Shown in pieces: positions 6,372 to 9,258 of a stretch of DNA of 9,258 bases (position 1 is the first letter of the stretch; each line of letters begins with the position of its first letter). Source of the DNA: Halothiobacillus neapolitanus. GTDB taxonomy: Bacteria > Pseudomonadota > Gammaproteobacteria > Halothiobacillales > Halothiobacillaceae. Under the pieces are notes generated by a model. It saw only the letters and a list, made by a program, of their open reading frames with translations. It had not been told where the DNA came from and made no database searches. The stretch lies in NCBI GenBank assembly GCA_020721485.1, contig DYMR01000072.1:1-9258 (forward strand), in the 5' to 3' direction. A program made the position numbers and the translations under genes.

Positions 6372-7931
6372 TTATTTGATGATGTCTTGAATGGCTTTGA
6401 AGCTGCGCGGGTAGGGTTTGATGGCGCGCAGGGCGGTCGGTAGCTGGCCGATGCCGTCGCGGGCGGCAGCCAAAGTGGCGAAGTCGCCCACGGTGACGGT
6501 GTAAAGGGTTTTGCCGTCGCGCACTTGGGTGAAGAGGTGCCAATCCCGCAGGGCGGTGCCGCGTTCATGCGTGCGAATGAATGCCAAGGCAGCTTTTTCG
6601 TCATTGAAGGCGCCCAGTTGCAGCACGGCGCGCTCTGTTTTTTGTTGGCGATACCAGGCGTTGTCCACGCCCGCGACGCGCACCGGCGCAGCGGATTTTG
6701 CGTGTTCTGCTTTTTCTGGTGCGCGTTTTGCTGTCTCGTGTTTTTCTGGCTCACGCTTCTCGACGGCTTTCTGTTCATGAACTTTCGTCTCATGAGTTTT
6801 CGTCTCATGAACTGTGCGTTCAGGCACTTTGTTTTCTGACGCTTTATTTTCCAGAGCGCGCGGCTCAGTCACCGGCTTGGGCGCCAGTTCCTGGGCAACG
6901 GGTCGAGGCGCCGGAGCAGGCGGCTCAACCGGCGGAATGGGCGCAGCGACCGGGGGTGGGCTGGGCAGCGAGGCGGGCTGCGCCGGGGCAGCCGGTGTTG
7001 CATTGCTCGCGGGCTTCGGCGGAATCAAAGGCGCCGGACTGCTCGCCGCGCCCGCCGGGGCATCGGCCACCGAGCCATCGACTTGCGGCGTGCCATTGGC
7101 GCCATCGTTCGGCAAGGGGTTGTCTGTTTGTGCGGGCGCGGTGGGCGGCGGCGCCACCGGCGCAGCGGGCGCATTCAAGGCCAGCGTTTGCGTGGTCGGC
7201 GTCGCGGGGGCGCTATCGTGGCTGCGGGTGAGCAGGGCGAAACCGCCAAAAGTGACCACGGCAACGCTCAACGCCGCCGCCACCAGCAAGGCGGTACCGT
7301 GCGACTTTTTCGGTGCCGGCGGTGCCGCCGCGAACCGATCTTCAGCATGCAGTTCGGACGCTACGGGCGCCGTCGGTGGGGGCATCGGTGCGGCGCCCGT
7401 CGGCGCCGTGGCATCGGCCTCACCCAGCAGCTCGCAGCGGTGAATTTCGGCGGTGAGATCCGCCAATTGCGGATCACTGCGCAGCTTTTCCGTCAGCCCC
7501 GGCGCGCCGGTCAACAGGAACAGCCAGTGATTCGGTGCCATTTTATTGGCGGCCTGGATATGCGCCATCAGCCCCGACCACTGGGTGGTTTGGTGCCACG
7601 CGTCGGCATTTTCGATGATGGTGAGCAGCCGACCTTGGTTGCCGAGCGCGGTTTGAATGGCGGACGCCAGTTGGCGCGGCGCCTCAATGCCCGGCGACAG
7701 TTGCAGCAACGAGCTGATTTCTCGAATAATTTCCGCCTGTTCCGTGTTCGGGCTGGCGCGCAGGGCGAGCACGCCGACGCTTTCCGGCAATTGATCGTCA
7801 ATCAGTTTGACGAACGCCCGACGCTCGGCGTCCGAGGCGCTCTCGACCACGATGACACGGTCGGCATATTTGATGAGTTGGGTAATCAGGTTGGCTTGTT
7901 CAAGGGCGTGTTGCTGCGCGGTGCTGTTCAT
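6372..7931 (-). CDS. damX: DamX-like SPOR-domain inner-membrane protein
   Basis: The 519-residue protein starts at ATG 7931; a TTG directly before it (7934) is less likely. The cytoplasmic part (1 to about 165) looks like an ATPase of the ExeA/AAA type but lacks Walker A: VIVVESASDAERR stands where a GxxGxGKT loop is expected, and the Walker B position reads LLTIIENAD. A single transmembrane helix follows, about 213-235, after KKSHG. The periplasmic linker is Pro/Ala-rich (about 240-360), then rich in Glu, Lys and His with short HETK-type repeats (about 365-425). The SPOR domain, about 432-510, contains AVLQLGAF and TLYTVTVGDF; SPOR domains bind denuded peptidoglycan at the division septum. 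The architecture matches DamX, a division-associated protein. The gene starts 18 bases after aroB, with GGAA as a modest ribosome site, so the two form an operon. The family call is firm; the symbol rests on architecture and position. Confidence 0.85.
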   Translation of the reverse strand: MNSTAQQHALEQANLITQLIKYADRVIVVESASDAERRAFVKLIDDQLPESVGVLALRASPNTEQAEIIREISSLLQLSPGIEAPRQLASAIQTALGNQGRLLTIIENADAWHQTTQWSGLMAHIQAANKMAPNHWLFLLTGAPGLTEKLRSDPQLADLTAEIHRCELLGEADATAPTGAAPMPPPTAPVASELHAEDRFAAAPPAPKKSHGTALLVAAALSVAVVTFGGFALLTRSHDSAPATPTTQTLALNAPAAPVAPPPTAPAQTDNPLPNDGANGTPQVDGSVADAPAGAASSPAPLIPPKPASNATPAAPAQPASLPSPPPVAAPIPPVEPPAPAPRPVAQELAPKPVTEPRALENKASENKVPERTVHETKTHETKVHEQKAVEKREPEKHETAKRAPEKAEHAKSAAPVRVAGVDNAWYRQQKTERAVLQLGAFNDEKAALAFIRTHERGTALRDWHLFTQVRDGKTLYTVTVGDFATLAAARDGIGQLPTALRAIKPYPRSFKAIQDIIK

Positions 7932-7949
7932 CAAAGATTCCGTGCGAAA

Positions 7950-9059
7950 TCAGGCGGTTGCCTGGGTAGAACGAAGGGTGGCCAGAAGATCCGCTTCTGT
8001 GGCTTTATCGGTCACGACGGCCGTACCCAACCCGTGCAGCAGCACGAGCCGAAGCTTGCCGTTTTGTACTTTTTTATCGCTATCCATCAACTGGCGCAGG
8101 GTGTCGAGCGGCAGCGCCGACGGGCTGCGTGTCGGCAAACCCGCCGCCGTCACGATGCGCTGCACGCGCGCCAAATCCGCCGCATTGAGCCAGCCCATGC
8201 GGTGGGATAAATCCGCCGCCATGCACATGCCCGCGCCCACCGCCTCGCCGTGCAACCAACTGCCGTAGCCCATGCCCGCTTCGATCGCGTGACCGAAGGT
8301 GTGCCCCAAGTTCAGCAGCGCGCGTAACCCGCCCTCGCGCTCGTCTTGGTTGACGATATCGGCCTTAATCGCGCAGGAACGGGTAATGGCGTGGTGCAGC
8401 GCGGCCGGATCGCGCGCGCGCAGTTTCGGCAGATTCGCTTCGATCCAGTCGAGAAAATCCACATCCCACAGCAGGCCGTATTTGATGATTTCCGCCAAGC
8501 CGGCAGACAGTTCACGATCCGGCAGGGTATTCAGCGTGTCGATGTCGGCCACCACGCAACGCGGCTGATAAAACGCGCCGATCATGTTCTTCGCACGCGG
8601 GTGATTGACGCCGGTTTTCCCGCCGACAGAACTATCCACTTGCGACAGCAGGGTGGTGGGAATTTGGATGAACGGCACGCCGCGTTGATAGCAGGCGGCG
8701 GCAAAGCCGGTGATGTCGCCGATCACGCCGCCGCCCAAGGCAATCAGCGTCACTTGCCGATCCGCCCGCGTTTCGATCAAGGCATCGAAAATGGTGTTGA
8801 GCGTGTCAAGGGATTTGTAGGCTTCGCCATCCGGCAGCACCACCAAATCCGTCAGCTTGAATTCGCCTAAGCGCGCTTGCAACGCCTCGCCGTACAGCGG
8901 CGACACGGTGGTGTTGGTCACAATCACCAGATGCTCGGCGGCCACATGCCGCAAAATGAGTTCCGGCTGATCGAGCAGCCCCGCGCCGATGTAAATCGGG
9001 TAGCTGCGGTCGCCCAAATCGACGATTAAGGCAGGGGCGGTGGGGAGGGTTTCAGTCAT
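7950..9059 (-). CDS. aroB: 3-dehydroquinate synthase AroB
   Basis: The 369-residue cytoplasmic enzyme makes 3-dehydroquinate from DAHP, the second step of the shikimate pathway, using NAD and a divalent metal. The NAD-binding loop is at 109-115 (GGGVIGD). The substrate region includes [19 protein letters not shown] (134-152) and [10 protein letters not shown] (157-166). Metal ligands are E190 in AEIIKYG, H253 in NLGHTFGH and H270 in LHGEAVGAG, six positions beyond the E. coli ligands E184, H247 and H264. Length is typical (E. coli 362). ATG 9059 gives a normal N-terminus but has no clear Shine-Dalgarno sequence. It heads an operon with the damX-like gene. In many proteobacteria aroK lies just upstream; here about 200 bases without a gene separate aroB from the window end, and a possible promoter lies there. 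Confidence 0.97.
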   Translation of the reverse strand: MTETLPTAPALIVDLGDRSYPIYIGAGLLDQPELILRHVAAEHLVIVTNTTVSPLYGEALQARLGEFKLTDLVVLPDGEAYKSLDTLNTIFDALIETRADRQVTLIALGGGVIGDITGFAAACYQRGVPFIQIPTTLLSQVDSSVGGKTGVNHPRAKNMIGAFYQPRCVVADIDTLNTLPDRELSAGLAEIIKYGLLWDVDFLDWIEANLPKLRARDPAALHHAITRSCAIKADIVNQDEREGGLRALLNLGHTFGHAIEAGMGYGSWLHGEAVGAGMCMAADLSHRMGWLNAADLARVQRIVTAAGLPTRSPSALPLDTLRQLMDSDKKVQNGKLRLVLLHGLGTAVVTDKATEADLLATLRSTQATA

Positions 9060-9113
9060 GGCGGCAGGGTGCGTGATGGGCTGGCGGAATAAGACCCGAA
9101 GGCAGGTGCGGAA

Positions 9114-9122
9114 ACTATATCA
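9114..9122 (-). promoter_or_regulatory. Possible aroB promoter (extended -10)
   Basis: The minus strand reads TGATATAGT, an extended -10 with TATAGT matching TATAAT at five of six positions. No good -35 is visible at 16-18 bases. Transcription would start near 9107, leaving a leader of about 48 nt. It fits aroB being the first gene of its operon. Confidence 0.4.
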
Positions 9123-9178
9123 GCAAAGCGCCGCGCGCCGTGCATATCCCCCGTCACGCGCGCCCACTGTTAAGTAAC

Positions 9179-9190
9179 GAACGAGCGTTC
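9179..9190. promoter_or_regulatory. Operator-like inverted repeat upstream of aroB
   Basis: GAACG (9179-9183) AG CGTTC (9186-9190) is a perfect 5-bp inverted repeat with a 2-base spacer, a form seen in operators of TetR-type repressors. It lies about 57 bases upstream of the candidate aroB -10. It may instead belong to a gene beyond the right edge. Short repeats of this size also occur by chance. Confidence 0.25.
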
Positions 9191-9210
9191 AGCCGGCACT
9201 TTCATTCTGC

Positions 9211-9248
9211 ACCCCCACCCCAGCCCTCCCCCCTCAAGGGGGAGGGTG
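9211..9248. repeat. C/G-rich REP-like intergenic palindrome
   Basis: CCCTCCCCC (9224-9232), loop CTCAA, GGGGGAGGG (9238-9246) form a perfect 9-bp hairpin, preceded by a C-rich tract from 9211. Elements of this look are common in intergenic DNA of GC-rich proteobacteria. Only one copy is in the window, so repeat status is from recall. It might also end an upstream gene's transcript. Confidence 0.5.
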
Positions 9249-9258
9249 AATCGCATGC

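Noticed and set aside
6081..6808. Minus-strand open frames through the damX-pepSY gap
   Set aside because: They run out of the damX reverse frame into non-coding DNA, have no ribosome site or recognisable domain, and cross the hairpins and the operator-like repeat.
6698..8210. Plus-strand open frames across damX and aroB
   Set aside because: Low-complexity Gly/Ala/Ser or Arg-rich translations opposite Pro/Ala-rich coding sequence; they are compositional shadows.
1..9258. A CRISPR array, defence system, prophage or RNA gene
   Set aside because: No regularly spaced repeats, no effector or phage genes, and no tRNA-like or rRNA-like sequence were found on either strand.

Overview
The window looks like chromosomal housekeeping DNA from a GC-rich proteobacterium, most likely a gammaproteobacterium outside the Enterobacterales. 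The main reason is gene order. aroB followed by a DamX-like SPOR protein and then gltB is a block I know from Pseudomonas and related gammaproteobacteria, where it usually reads aroK-aroB-damX-gltB-gltD. A genus cannot be named from the sequence alone.

Layout, left to right. Positions 1-534 (+) hold the 3' part of rlmJ, a 23S rRNA adenine methyltransferase. Positions 535-661 hold two hairpins, one of them a strong bidirectional terminator, between the converging rlmJ and gltB. Positions 662-5119 (-) hold a complete gltB, the large glutamate synthase subunit. Positions 5120-5297 are the gltB leader, with a good sigma70-type promoter and a stem-loop. Positions 5298-5822 (-) encode a four-helix cytochrome b561-type membrane protein, and 5809-6081 (-) a small secreted PepSY-like protein whose 3' end overlaps the cytochrome start. 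Positions 6082-6371 are a structured non-coding gap with a Fur-box-like palindrome and several hairpins. Positions 6372-7931 (-) encode a DamX-like SPOR protein, and 7950-9059 (-) aroB. Positions 9060-9258 are non-coding, with a possible aroB promoter, an operator-like inverted repeat and a C/G-rich REP-like palindrome.

Five complete genes run leftward in three likely transcription units: aroB-damX (18 nt apart), pepSY-cytochrome b (overlapping), and gltB alone. aroB serves the shikimate pathway, damX cell division and peptidoglycan binding, and gltB nitrogen assimilation. The pepSY-cytochrome b pair is a small redox or iron-related module lying inside the otherwise conserved block.

I see no mobile element, CRISPR array, RNA gene or clearly new system. 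The points most worth a second look are the absence of gltD next to gltB, the inserted and possibly Fur-controlled pepSY-cytochrome module, the structured gltB leader, the degenerate ATPase-like domain of the SPOR protein, and the absence of an adjacent aroK.
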